Below are positions 43,242-51,962 of a DNA stretch of 64,000 nt, piece after piece. Positions within the stretch are counted from its first letter, which is position 1. Each line of letters opens with the position of its first letter. The DNA lies in contig JAJFUG010000073.1 of assembly GCA_021372515.1 (NCBI GenBank), positions 1 through 64,000 of the forward strand. The letters run 5' to 3'. Below the pieces are notes generated by a model, which was not told where the DNA came from, did no database searches, and saw only the letters and a list, made by a program, of their open reading frames with translations. A program made the translations under genes and the position numbers. This DNA is from a bacterium. GTDB taxonomy: Bacteria > Gemmatimonadota > Glassbacteria > GWA2-58-10.

Positions 43242-44687
43242 TCAGAATATCGACTGCGCCCCGCCCGAGGACCGCAGCGTGAGCAGCGGCGGGATATCGG
43301 TTTCCCGGTAGCGGCGGTAGGCCTCCGGGTAGGTCTGGATCGCGTCTTCGAAATAGCGCCGGCGCACCTCGTCCAGGAAACTTTCCAGACGGTCATCCGG
43401 CACCAGGCTCACCGTGCAGCCGCCGAACCCGGCCCCGGTGATACGGCTGCCAGCCGCCCCGGCCTCCAAGGCGATCGCCACCAGGTCATCGATCGCCGGG
43501 TGGCTCACCTCGTAGTTGTGGCGGCAGCTCAGGTAGGAGCCGTTCATGAACTCGCCCATCCGTCCACCGCCGCCCGAGCGGATATCGGCCAGCGCCTGGT
43601 CCACCCGCGCCGACTCGCTCACCACGTGACGGGTGCGGGCCAGGAGCTTGAAACCCTCCGCCGGCCCGGAAATGTGCTCACCGTTGACCGTGGTGCAGAA
43701 CCGCTGGTTGAAATCATCCAGCGAGATGCCCAGCGCCTCCGCCAGCTCGGTCTTGGTGTAGCCGTGCCATTTCATGTGCTGCTTGCAGGCGGCCAGCATC
43801 CGGTCGCGGCCCAGGTGGAAATAGATGTCGCCCAGGCGGGGGTATTTGTGCGGGTCGAGCTCCAGGCGCTTGACCAGAAGGGCTGTGGCCATGCGGCAGA
43901 CCGCATGGCGGGTGTTGTACTGCAAGCGGGCGTTCTGGCTCTTGGACGCCACCACCATCGAGTTGGCCACCACCACGGTGAAACCCTCGGGCAGGAACAC
44001 CGGCTCGGCGCGCAGCGGGTAGAAATCGATCTTCAGCGCCTTGTCCCGCTCGGCCAGCAGCGAGGCGGCCTGGTCCATCCCGCCACCCTCGGTGCCCACG
44101 TACCATTCGGCATCCGCCAGGCGGTCGGCCAGCTCGCGGCGCTCTACCTGACGGCCTGCCGATTGCAACAGGGACAGAGCCGCCCCCACCACCAGGGCCG
44201 AACTGCTGGAAAGGCCCGCGCTCACCGGCACGGTGCCGTAGAAGCAGGCGTTCATCCCGCGCAGCCCGTCCGCTGACCCGAAATGGTCGATCAGCCCCTG
44301 GGCCGAGGCCTTCACGTAGTTACCCCAGTCGCCGGTCTCGAAATGCGGAATTTTCTTTTCGAGCTGGAACACCCGGTCCGGGAAATCCGGGTTGACCGCC
44401 TTGACCACCGCGTCCTGGCGCGGCGCGAATGCCACCAGCATGTCGTAGTCGATGGCCATCGGCAGCACGGGAAGTCCATTGTAGTCGGTGTGCTCCCCGA
44501 TCAGGTTCACCCGGCCCGGAGCACGCAGCACCGACACCTCCGGCTCGTCCGGGAAACGCTCGGAGAAAGTCTCCAGAAGGTGGATCAGGCGGTCGGTCGT
44601 ATCCAGCGAGTAAATCTTTTCAAGCTGGCTGTTCAAACGGCTGTCACGCCGCCGCAGCCCCTGAAGCAGTGTGTCGATAAGGATCAT
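43242..44687 (-). CDS. galK: Galactokinase-family GHMP kinase, GALK2-like
   Basis: The enzyme phosphorylates galactose, or N-acetylgalactosamine, at C1 with ATP. From ATG 44687 it has 481 residues, longer than the ~390 of typical bacterial GalK. Motifs: VLRAPGRVNLIGEHTDYNGLPVLPMAI near 55-80, the GHMP phosphate loop VPVSAGLSSSSALVVGAA near 155-170, GTEGGGMDQAASLLAE and the C-terminal AGAAGSRITGAGFGGCTVSLV. The LPMAI stretch, the 'EGGGMDQ' segment and a ~55-residue helical insertion near 280-335 recall eukaryotic GALK2 (N-acetylgalactosamine kinase). Galactose versus GalNAc cannot be settled; no galT or galE lies nearby. It is the first gene of the sugar-uptake unit. Confidence 0.9.
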   Translation of the reverse strand: MILIDTLLQGLRRRDSRLNSQLEKIYSLDTTDRLIHLLETFSERFPDEPEVSVLRAPGRVNLIGEHTDYNGLPVLPMAIDYDMLVAFAPRQDAVVKAVNPDFPDRVFQLEKKIPHFETGDWGNYVKASAQGLIDHFGSADGLRGMNACFYGTVPVSAGLSSSSALVVGAALSLLQSAGRQVERRELADRLADAEWYVGTEGGGMDQAASLLAERDKALKIDFYPLRAEPVFLPEGFTVVVANSMVVASKSQNARLQYNTRHAVCRMATALLVKRLELDPHKYPRLGDIYFHLGRDRMLAACKQHMKWHGYTKTELAEALGISLDDFNQRFCTTVNGEHISGPAEGFKLLARTRHVVSESARVDQALADIRSGGGGRMGEFMNGSYLSCRHNYEVSHPAIDDLVAIALEAGAAGSRITGAGFGGCTVSLVPDDRLESFLDEVRRRYFEDAIQTYPEAYRRYRETDIPPLLTLRSSGGAQSIF

Positions 44688-44971
44688 TTGCCCGTCCCCG
44701 AGAGTATAATTGTCACCACCCACGACAAGCTGGCATTTGTAATTTGCCAAACAGTAATTTTAAACCTGCGGCGCTCAGGCGCAAGTAAATAGGAGAATCG
44801 GAACACGGGTGGGACAATTCGTGTAATTCCTGAAAACCTTTTCTTGCGTGTAGCACATAAAAGTGAAATATTATTACCTCCCTTTTGATGCAACATGCAA
44901 ATCGAATGACCGTTAGGTTATATGGTATCTTGCGGACCACGGCGCCCGGGTGCGTGCAACAATCCGCGCTC

Positions 44972-44991
44972 AATTGCCGGGAGCGGCAATT
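44972..44991. promoter_or_regulatory. Palindromic candidate operator upstream of the Rrf2 gene
   Basis: AATTGCCG (44972-44979), GGAG, CGGCAATT (44984-44991): perfect 8-base half-sites 40 bases before the Rrf2 start. It could be an autoregulatory operator or a leader hairpin. The rest of the 344-base gap 44688-45031 is AT-rich between the divergent galK and Rrf2 genes and holds no evident gene. Confidence 0.5.
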
Positions 44992-45031
44992 TGATGTCCC
45001 CCAATCCTGCAGGTAGCAGAGGAGAGGTCTG

Positions 45032-45523
45032 ATGCATTTCAGCGCCCAGGAGGAATACGGTCTGCGCTGCGTGCTGCAGCTCGCCCGCCGTCACGGTGAT
45101 GAGGCCCTGACCGCCCGGGAGATAAGCGAGAACGAATTAATCAGCCTCGATTACGTGCACAAGCTGCTCGGTATCCTTAAGCGCAAGGGCCTGATCGAGA
45201 GCACGCGTGGGATTAAGGGCGGGTTCCGCCTGAAAAAGCCGCCCGAGGAAATCACGGTCTGCCAGGTCCTGAAAATGCTTTCCAGCGAGATCAACGCGGA
45301 CGGGCACTGTGCGAAGTTCGACCGTGAGAAGAGCCCCTGTCCGCGCGGCGGCGACTGCGAGATCAGGCTGTTCTGGGATATCGTGTTCCAGTTCTGCGAG
45401 GAATACGGCAAGCGGATCACCGTCCAGAACCTTATCGACCGCAAGGTGCCGAATGTGAGCACCGAGTTCAAACGCTGCTCCGAGAACCGGTGTGAGAGCT
45501 CTGCGCAGGCGGCGGGAAACTGA
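45032..45523 (+). CDS. Rrf2-family transcriptional regulator with cysteine cluster
   Basis: The 163-residue protein has the Rrf2 winged helix: SAQEEYGLRCVLQLARR, the recognition region LISLDYVHKLLGILKRKGLIESTRGIKGGFRL, and the dimerisation helix DIVFQFCEEY. Cys93, Cys103 and Cys109 (C-X9-C-X5-C) lie where IscR, NsrR and RsrR bind an iron-sulfur cluster, so redox, iron or nitric-oxide sensing is likely. The X9 spacing differs from the X5-X5 of IscR and NsrR. Cys149 and Cys154 in the tail are extra. AGGAGAG precedes the ATG. It is monocistronic, ending in a strong terminator; a palindrome upstream may be its own operator. Confidence 0.93.
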   Translation: MHFSAQEEYGLRCVLQLARRHGDEALTAREISENELISLDYVHKLLGILKRKGLIESTRGIKGGFRLKKPPEEITVCQVLKMLSSEINADGHCAKFDREKSPCPRGGDCEIRLFWDIVFQFCEEYGKRITVQNLIDRKVPNVSTEFKRCSENRCESSAQAAGN

Positions 45524-45556
45524 AAAAGCATTTTTTGTGCTAAAGGGAAAAAGAGA

Positions 45557-45584
45557 GGGGCCGACCGGAAGGTCGGCCCCTTTT
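45557..45584 (+). terminator. Terminator of the Rrf2 gene
   Basis: GGGGCCGACC (45557-45566), loop GGAA, GGTCGGCCCC (45571-45580), then TTTTCTGTTC. A perfect 10-bp stem. Confidence 0.92.
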
Positions 45585-45610
45585 CTGTTCTGGCGACCGC
45601 TGCTGAACTG

Positions 45611-47830
45611 TTATTTGCCGTTCAGCAGCGTGGCGCAGGCCTGGGCCAGCCGCACTCCGGCCGGTCGCTCGGCCACCGCGGGCATCCCGGCGGCTCCCAG
45701 CAGACGGTAGCAGGCGGCGGCCTGGGTGAAACCGGCGCGCGCGCTGTCCGGCGGCACCGGGTGGCCCATCGCATCGGCCGGGCCCACCAGCATCAGCGGA
45801 CGCGGGGCCAGCGCCGCAGCCAGCAGCGGAAGGTCATACTCGCGGTAGACTCCAAGGACCACGTTGTCCAGTTGCTGACGGTGCAGGTGCGAGTTCAGCA
45901 TCGACTCCCACGAAACCAGGCCGCCGTCCAGCACCACGGCCTCGATCCTCTCATCCAGCACCGCGGCGTGAAGCAGCGGAATGCAGCCCGAGCCGCGTCC
46001 CACCGCCACCACCCGCGCGGCCTTGGTCTTCTCCCAGCCGGTCAGCACATCCACCGCCCGGACCAGATCCAGGGCGCGCATGCCCACCAGCGGCTTTTTC
46101 ACCTGCAGGCCCATCAGGGCGATCTGCCAGTCGCGCGCGAACCACTGGGCGAACGTGTCGTTGACCTCGATGTACCCCCGCGCCAGCTCACCCTTGCCGC
46201 GCACGTCCGGCGCCAGCACGATGTGCCCGGCGGCCACCAGGGCCGCGATCTCGCTGGCGGCGTCATAGGCCTTGTTCTCATCCGCGGCGTAGAGCACCGC
46301 CGGCCCCGTGGCCTCGCCCGAGGCCGGCCGGAACAGCAGGGCCGGGATCGTGATCCCCGGCTCGCTGCAGTAGGTGAGCATCTCCACTTTCATCCCGCCC
46401 TGGTCCAGGCTGCCGCGGTACTGGATATCCAGAGGGTTGTCGGCTTTCTGGAACGCGGTTGCCCGGCGCACCCGGGCCAGTATGTCCTCGCGGAAAGCCG
46501 GGAACGCCCCGGCCGTGGCGGGAATTACCGCCTTGTAGCGTACTGTGCGTGCATATTGGGCGTTGAGCTGGTCGATGGTGCGGCTGTCCGGGTAGCTGGT
46601 CATCACCTGGCCGGTGGGAGTCACCTGCAGGGTGCGGTCCAGCTCCACCGTGATCGGCGGCTCAGGGTCCGGCGCGTCCGGCCCGCCCTTGAAACGGTTG
46701 TTCAGGAAGCCGTACAGCTGCTCGCGCATCGGCTGCCAGTAGCCGTGGCCGCTGTCGTACTCCACCTTGCGCAGGTTGTCCCCGGCCCCCAGGATACCGT
46801 AGATGCGGCTGGCTTTCTCATAGGTGTGGCGCGCCCCGACGATGCTGAAGAAGTCCTGGATCGCCAGGTTCATCTGGTAGGGCCGCGGGGCGAACGGCAG
46901 GATGTAGTCCACGAAATCCAGGCCCGAGCCGACAAAGGGCAGCATGTTCTGCTCGGCGTCCTGCGGTCCCAGAGTGGTCCAGAGCTGCTCCCAGGAGTTC
47001 AGGTAGCAGTTGGGGATGCAGGCGGCCAGGCGGTCGTCCAGGGCGCCCAGGTAGGCGCTCTGCATCCCGCCACCCGAGTTGCCGGTCACGGCCACGCGCC
47101 TGGGGTCCACCTCGGGACGGCCTATCAGGTAGTCCAGGGCGCGTATCTCGTCCCAGACAAAGTAATTGGCCGCGTTGGAGCCGGTCAGCAGGCACTGGAT
47201 GCCGGCCATGGTGTGCTCGGGCGTGGTGCCCTGGACCAGGCTTTCGCCCAGGTCCTGGTTCCAGTACATGAAACGCTCGCCCTGGCCCGGCGGGTCGAAG
47301 GTGAACACCACGTAACCCTTGCGCGCCAGTCCGATCCAGATGTGCTGGTAGGTCTCGCCGGCCTTGCCGTTGAGCGTGTGCCCGTTGACCCCCAGCACGG
47401 CCGGGAAAGGCTTGGCCCCCACCGTGGGAATGTAGAGGTTGCCGGTGACATAGAAGCCCGGGCGGCTCTGGAACAGCACGTTTTCCACCCGGTAGCCCTC
47501 GCGCTCGAACGAGCCGGTGGTGCGGGCCTTGAGCTCGGTGCGCTCCGGGAACGGCCCCAGGCAGTCCATGATCCGCTCGCGCACCAGGGCCTTGCGGGCG
47601 GCGATGTCCTCCGGGGTGACAAGGGCCTGTATCTCACGGTCCTGCTGCTCCAGGCAGCCCCGGGCGATGACGGTCAGATACTCGTAAAGCTGGCGGCACA
47701 TCAGGTCGTCCTCGTACGGCATCTGCGAGCGGAAAACACGCAGCTCCTGGGCGGTCGCTGCTCCGTTAATCGCGAAAACCGTCAGGAGCGCGGCCAGAGC
47801 TGTCAGTGCGATGGATCGGGGGAATCTCAT
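45611..47830 (-). CDS. Secreted two-domain alpha/beta hydrolase (acetyl xylan esterase-like)
   Basis: From ATG 47830 (GGGAGGC upstream) the protein has 739 residues and a signal peptide (MRFPRSIALTALAALLTVFAINGAATAQ). The first hydrolase domain (~110-400) has FPAVLGVNGHTLNGKAGETYQ, the nucleophile elbow VAVTGNSGGGMQSAYLG, and a late SGHGYWQPMREQLYGF with the likely catalytic His. The second domain (~480-735) has the same fold order (VVAVGRGSGCIPLLHAAVL), but GRGSG replaces the catalytic serine elbow pattern GxSxG, so it may be inactive. Related proteins include acetyl-xylan esterase and dienelactone hydrolase families. Substrate is unknown; carbohydrate ester hydrolysis outside the inner membrane is a reasonable guess. 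Confidence 0.82.
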   Translation of the reverse strand: MRFPRSIALTALAALLTVFAINGAATAQELRVFRSQMPYEDDLMCRQLYEYLTVIARGCLEQQDREIQALVTPEDIAARKALVRERIMDCLGPFPERTELKARTTGSFEREGYRVENVLFQSRPGFYVTGNLYIPTVGAKPFPAVLGVNGHTLNGKAGETYQHIWIGLARKGYVVFTFDPPGQGERFMYWNQDLGESLVQGTTPEHTMAGIQCLLTGSNAANYFVWDEIRALDYLIGRPEVDPRRVAVTGNSGGGMQSAYLGALDDRLAACIPNCYLNSWEQLWTTLGPQDAEQNMLPFVGSGLDFVDYILPFAPRPYQMNLAIQDFFSIVGARHTYEKASRIYGILGAGDNLRKVEYDSGHGYWQPMREQLYGFLNNRFKGGPDAPDPEPPITVELDRTLQVTPTGQVMTSYPDSRTIDQLNAQYARTVRYKAVIPATAGAFPAFREDILARVRRATAFQKADNPLDIQYRGSLDQGGMKVEMLTYCSEPGITIPALLFRPASGEATGPAVLYAADENKAYDAASEIAALVAAGHIVLAPDVRGKGELARGYIEVNDTFAQWFARDWQIALMGLQVKKPLVGMRALDLVRAVDVLTGWEKTKAARVVAVGRGSGCIPLLHAAVLDERIEAVVLDGGLVSWESMLNSHLHRQQLDNVVLGVYREYDLPLLAAALAPRPLMLVGPADAMGHPVPPDSARAGFTQAAACYRLLGAAGMPAVAERPAGVRLAQACATLLNGK

Positions 47831-47940
47831 CCGGGCCTCCCTCTGCGAAAAGGGTTGGGGGTGGAATTGTGCTGCGGTGGAAAGCGAGTCGTTCCGGTCA
47901 CGGCCAGCCGCGCAGGGCTGACCGGAGGGCGCTGGGCGGC

Positions 47941-48540
47941 TCAATACCCGGGGTAGCTGCCGGTCAGGGTGCGGCTGCCGGTCACGGTCAGCTCGAACTC
48001 CTCGATCCGTCCGGCCACGGCCACGTGACGGGCGCTTACCAGGCTGGGTTCCAGCACGAACTGGAAGCCGATGAAAAAATCTTCGCGCAGCAGGTAGGTG
48101 TTGAGCCTCTGGTCCTCGCCGCTCATATCGAACATGGCGGGGATGATCTTGCGCTCGGCGATCTGCACCGCCTGCGGATCGTTGAACACATCCACCAGCG
48201 GGCTGACGAAGATGCGCACCTCGACCGTGCCGGTGTAATTCTGCGGCTCCATTTGCATGCGCAGGTGCAGCACGGAGTGCGACAGCGAGGAGAAATCGTA
48301 GCCGCGCCGCACCAGGCTCATCTGGACAGGCTCGGTGCGGGTGGTGAACGAGAGGGTCCGGCTGGAGCCCAGGTCCTGGTTCAGCGGGATATCCTCCGGC
48401 ACGGTGAACCCCACGCTCTGATAGTTGAGCAGGCTGGCATACAGGCTGCCGGCCAGGTTGACTATCTCGACCGCCTCTTTCTCCTTGCAGGAGACGAGCG
48501 GAAGCAGCAACAGGGGCAGGAGGGCGATTATTCTTTTCAT
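47941..48540 (-). CDS. Small lipoprotein of unknown function
   Basis: The 199-residue protein begins MKRIIALLPLLLLPLVSC, a type II signal with lipobox LVSC and acylated Cys18. The mature part is beta-rich with no recognised domain. AAAACGAAAAGAA-like and GGAGA elements precede the ATG. It lies 110 bases before the two-domain hydrolase on the same strand and 143 bases after secF, from which it is separated by a hairpin. It could be co-transcribed with the hydrolase. Localisation in the outer membrane is likely, because no Asp follows the Cys (Cys-Lys-Glu). Confidence 0.78.
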   Translation of the reverse strand: MKRIIALLPLLLLPLVSCKEKEAVEIVNLAGSLYASLLNYQSVGFTVPEDIPLNQDLGSSRTLSFTTRTEPVQMSLVRRGYDFSSLSHSVLHLRMQMEPQNYTGTVEVRIFVSPLVDVFNDPQAVQIAERKIIPAMFDMSGEDQRLNTYLLREDFFIGFQFVLEPSLVSARHVAVAGRIEEFELTVTGSRTLTGSYPGY

Positions 48541-48614
48541 TTTTCCCGGTCTCCTTCGCCGGCTGAATTAGGCGGGGGGCCGCACTTTATTCGAAAGCAC
48601 AGCGGATAAAACAG

Positions 48615-48651
48615 CCCAGGGGCACGGCAACTCGCGCACCGTACCCCTGGG
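48615..48651 (-). terminator. Hairpin after secDF
   Basis: CCCAGGGGTACGG-type stem (48651-48639) pairs with 48627-48615 with one mismatch. On the minus strand it is followed by CTGTTTTATCC, a short T-rich tract, so termination is plausible. Confidence 0.65.
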
Positions 48652-48683
48652 GAAAGACTGAACCGGACAACTCCTCAAGCCGC

Positions 48684-49769
48684 TCAGGCCTGGACTTTTT
48701 TACCCGCCAGCTCCTGTCCCTTGCCGAATTTCTCCTGCCAGTAGATCAGCACCGGGGCCGAGATGTAGATCGAGGAGTAGGTCCCCACGATGATGCCGAT
48801 GGTCATGGCCAGGGCGAACGGGCGGATCACCTCGCCGCCGAAGAACAGCAGCACGATCACGGCCAGCAGCGTGGTGCCGGCCGTGATGATCGTGCGCGAC
48901 AGGACATGGTTGACGCAGTTGTTGATGATGGTGTCCATCGGCAGGTGCTTGCGCTCCTTGGGATATTCCTCGCGCACCCGGTCGAACAGCACGATCGTGT
49001 CGTTGAGCGAGTAGCCCACGATGGTCAGAAGCGCGGCGATGATGGTAAGGTCCACCTCGACGTTCATCAGGGTCAGCAGCCCGAGCGTGAAAAACACGTC
49101 GTGGATCAGGGCCGCGATGGCCCCGACCGCATATTTGAAATTGAATTTAACGCAAATATATGCCATTACCGCCAGCGAGCCGGCCATCAGCAGCAGGGTC
49201 AGGATGTCGGAGCTGAGGACCGCCTTGGCTTGACTGATCGACAGCACGATCAGCCCGAAGACCAGCGTGCCCAGCACTCCCAGGAAACTTTCGGCCTCGA
49301 AACGGATCGAGATGTAGATGATGATGCCGATCCAGGAGAACAGCAGGGCCAGAAGGGCTTTCTCACGCAACTCGGTCCCGATCTTAGGCCCCACCAGGTC
49401 GTTCTGGTCCACGGTGTAGGTGTTGCCTTGGAAACGCTGGTCGAACTGCTGTTGGATCGGGGTCAGGTAGTCACGGGTGGTGTCGAGCACCTTCAGACGG
49501 ACCAGCACGTGGCGCTTGTCGCCGAAATGGGTCACCTCGTACGACTTCTCGCCCGCGGCGGCCAGGGCCTGGCGTACTTCCTCGGCGCTGACCTCCTGCT
49601 GGAATGAGAACGTTATGGCCGCGCCTCCGGTGAAATCGATCCCGTAGCGCGGGCCGCCGCGAAGGGCCAGGATCAGCATGGTCAGCACGATCACGGTCAG
49701 CGAGGCCCAGAGGGCGATCTTACGGAAGCCGATGAAATCGAAATTCGGGTTCTTGACGAGTTCAAGCAT
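48684..49769 (-). CDS. secF: Protein translocase subunit SecF
   Basis: SecF works with SecD as a proton-driven motor that helps pull exported proteins through SecYEG. The 361 residues contain the N-terminal LVKNPNFDFIGFRKIALWAS, first membrane helix, the periplasmic RGGPRYGIDFTGGAAITFSFQ segment, and the five-helix bundle with VGYSLNDTIVLFDRVREE and the SRTIITAGTTLLAVIVLLFFGGEVIRPFALAMTIGIIVGTYSSIYISAPVLI stretch in outline. It is encoded 54 bases after secD. A hairpin terminator follows. Confidence 0.97.
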   Translation of the reverse strand: MLELVKNPNFDFIGFRKIALWASLTVIVLTMLILALRGGPRYGIDFTGGAAITFSFQQEVSAEEVRQALAAAGEKSYEVTHFGDKRHVLVRLKVLDTTRDYLTPIQQQFDQRFQGNTYTVDQNDLVGPKIGTELREKALLALLFSWIGIIIYISIRFEAESFLGVLGTLVFGLIVLSISQAKAVLSSDILTLLLMAGSLAVMAYICVKFNFKYAVGAIAALIHDVFFTLGLLTLMNVEVDLTIIAALLTIVGYSLNDTIVLFDRVREEYPKERKHLPMDTIINNCVNHVLSRTIITAGTTLLAVIVLLFFGGEVIRPFALAMTIGIIVGTYSSIYISAPVLIYWQEKFGKGQELAGKKVQA

Positions 49770-49823
49770 TGTTAAGGGCTCCTTTTATCGGTATCCACCC
49801 GGCCGCCTGAAGCGGCCGGCCTG

Positions 49824-51707
49824 TTATATCGAAATCGACTTGACACTCTTGCGTGCGGTCCAGAGGTCGAAAATCACGCGGGTAAAATACACGGCGGTAA
49901 ACATGTTCGCCGCCAGACCGATGCTCAGAGTGACCGAGAAGCCCTTGATCGGGCCGGTCCCGAACTGGAATAGCACGATCGCGGTGATGAAAGTGGTCAG
50001 GTTGGAGTCGAGGATAGTCGAGAAGGCCCGCTCGTAACCCGTATCGATCGCCGCCCGCATCGATTTGCCGGTGCGCAGTTCCTCGCGGATGCGCTCGAAG
50101 ATCAGCACGTTGGCGTCCACCGCCATACCGATGGTCAGGATCAGGCCGGCGATGCCGGGCAGGGTGAGCGTGGCGTTGAACCCGGCCAGCACGGCCAGGA
50201 TCATCACCATGTTGAACACCAGGGCCAGGTTGGCCACCATCCCGCTGAACCGGTAGTAGACCAGCATGAACAGGGCCACTATTATCAGGGCCACGATAGC
50301 CGAGAACTGGCCTTTCTGGATCGAGTCCGCGCCCAGCGAGGGACCCACGGTGCGGCTTTCGGCCAGGGTCAGCGGGGCGGGCAATGCGCCGGCGCGCAGC
50401 ACGATCGACAGGTCGCGCGCCTTGTCCATGGTCGGCACGCCGGTGATCTGGGCATGGCCGTCCGGAATGCGTGAGATGATCCGCGGGGCGAACTTGACTA
50501 TGTTGTCCAGCACGATGGCCAGGTCACGCTGCAGGAAACGCTCGGTTATCACCTCGAAACTGTCGGCGCCGGCGCTGGTCAGTGTCATCAGCACCAGCGG
50601 CTTGTTGGCTGTCTCGACATCGTTGCCGCTGCCCAGGGTGGCGCTGGCGTCCGCCAGGAACTGGCCGGTCATCTCGGGCTTTTTCTTCATCAAGAAGATA
50701 CGCTTGTACTGGGTGCCGTCCGGCCCGACATAGTCGGTGGCGTCATCCCCCCACTCCACATCCAGGGTATCCGGCTCCGGGTCTTCGCCCGAACTCTTGT
50801 AGCGGGTGAAATCGATCGACCCGGCCACCTCGGCGTTCTGGACAGTCTGCCAGACCTGCGGCTTGGCCAGGTAGGCCTTGATCAGCGGGATGTTGTTGAC
50901 CGGCACCAGGAGCTCGCCCTCGGGCTGCTGGCCGGCCCCGCGCATCGGGACCGAGGCGAACAAGTGGCTCACCGGGGCCTGGCGAGCATCTGCCGCGGCG
51001 GTCTCGCCGGGCAGGAGAGATTCGCTGCTCGTGTCCGCGGCCGCCGCCGAGCTGTCGGACTTGGCGGCCGTACTGTCGGGGGCCTGGGCGCTGGTGTCGG
51101 AGGAGGTGTTCTTGTTGAACAGGTCGCTCGGGTTGAAAGACTTGTCCTTCGCCTCCCCGACCGCAGGCTGAGCCTGACCGGCGGGGGTGCGGTCGGAGAG
51201 CACGTACAGATTGTTCTCGCGCACCACCTCATCCGCCTGGCGCAACACCTGGAGGAACTCGGCCTGGGGCTTGACCAGCTTGAATTCGAGGTAGGCGCTC
51301 TGCTGGACCAGGGCGCGGGCGCGGGAGGTGTCCACGATACCGGCCAGCTCCACCACGATCCGCTCATCCCCGGCTTTCTGGATCAGCGGCTCGCTCACGC
51401 CGAACTGGTCCACGCGGGTGCGGATGATTTCCAGGGCCCGGTCGATTGCGTCCTTGGCCTCGCTCCCGTTCATGTTGATCTTGCTTTTGTCCAGCTCCAG
51501 CACCATGTGCATGCCGCCCTGCAGGTCCAGCCCCAGCTTGATGCTGCGTTTCTCGAGATCCTCGAGGCGCTGTGGGTCGGACAGGGCCATCATCTCCTTT
51601 TTCTGCGGGGAGAGGCTGATCAGGTAGATAGTCGGGTACAGATAGTAAAGCGTGCCGATCAGGATAGCCAGGACCACGATCAGCCTGAAACGTATATTTT
51701 TAGTCAT
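49824..51707 (-). CDS. secD: Protein translocase subunit SecD
   Basis: The 627-residue SecD has the N-terminal helix (about 7-26), the LGLDLQGGMHMVLELD segment at ~58-73, P1 head region, GDERIVVELAGIVDTSRARALVQQSAYLEFKLV, and the C-terminal bundle (about 440-620) with LTLPGIAGLILTIGMAVDANVLIFERIREEL and STILDSNLTTFITAIVLFQFGTGPIKGFSVTLSIGL. A long Ser/Ala/Asp-rich insertion (~180-245) lies inside the periplasmic region and looks disordered. yajC is not adjacent. GGAGCACTGGCTGATG-like spacing leads to the ATG. Together with secF it forms one unit. Confidence 0.97.
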   Translation of the reverse strand: MTKNIRFRLIVVLAILIGTLYYLYPTIYLISLSPQKKEMMALSDPQRLEDLEKRSIKLGLDLQGGMHMVLELDKSKINMNGSEAKDAIDRALEIIRTRVDQFGVSEPLIQKAGDERIVVELAGIVDTSRARALVQQSAYLEFKLVKPQAEFLQVLRQADEVVRENNLYVLSDRTPAGQAQPAVGEAKDKSFNPSDLFNKNTSSDTSAQAPDSTAAKSDSSAAAADTSSESLLPGETAAADARQAPVSHLFASVPMRGAGQQPEGELLVPVNNIPLIKAYLAKPQVWQTVQNAEVAGSIDFTRYKSSGEDPEPDTLDVEWGDDATDYVGPDGTQYKRIFLMKKKPEMTGQFLADASATLGSGNDVETANKPLVLMTLTSAGADSFEVITERFLQRDLAIVLDNIVKFAPRIISRIPDGHAQITGVPTMDKARDLSIVLRAGALPAPLTLAESRTVGPSLGADSIQKGQFSAIVALIIVALFMLVYYRFSGMVANLALVFNMVMILAVLAGFNATLTLPGIAGLILTIGMAVDANVLIFERIREELRTGKSMRAAIDTGYERAFSTILDSNLTTFITAIVLFQFGTGPIKGFSVTLSIGLAANMFTAVYFTRVIFDLWTARKSVKSISI

Positions 51708-51962
51708 CAGCCAGTGCTCCCAAACAGGTCAACGGTGCTTGGATCGGATGGTTATCTATTAAGCCGGGGTTTTCCGGCGGCCAATTTTCGAGTCTGCTCC
51801 CGGAAGGAACGTTAAACTAAAAAGATAGAAATTCAGGCGGGTCTTGTCAATATAAAAAAGGCCCGTATATTAAGGCCATACGGCCTTATGGTTGCTCAAT
51901 CTACCAACAATCGGACCATTCTGCAACAGGGAAGGCCGGGTTTGTCTGGGGAGGACAGGTCG

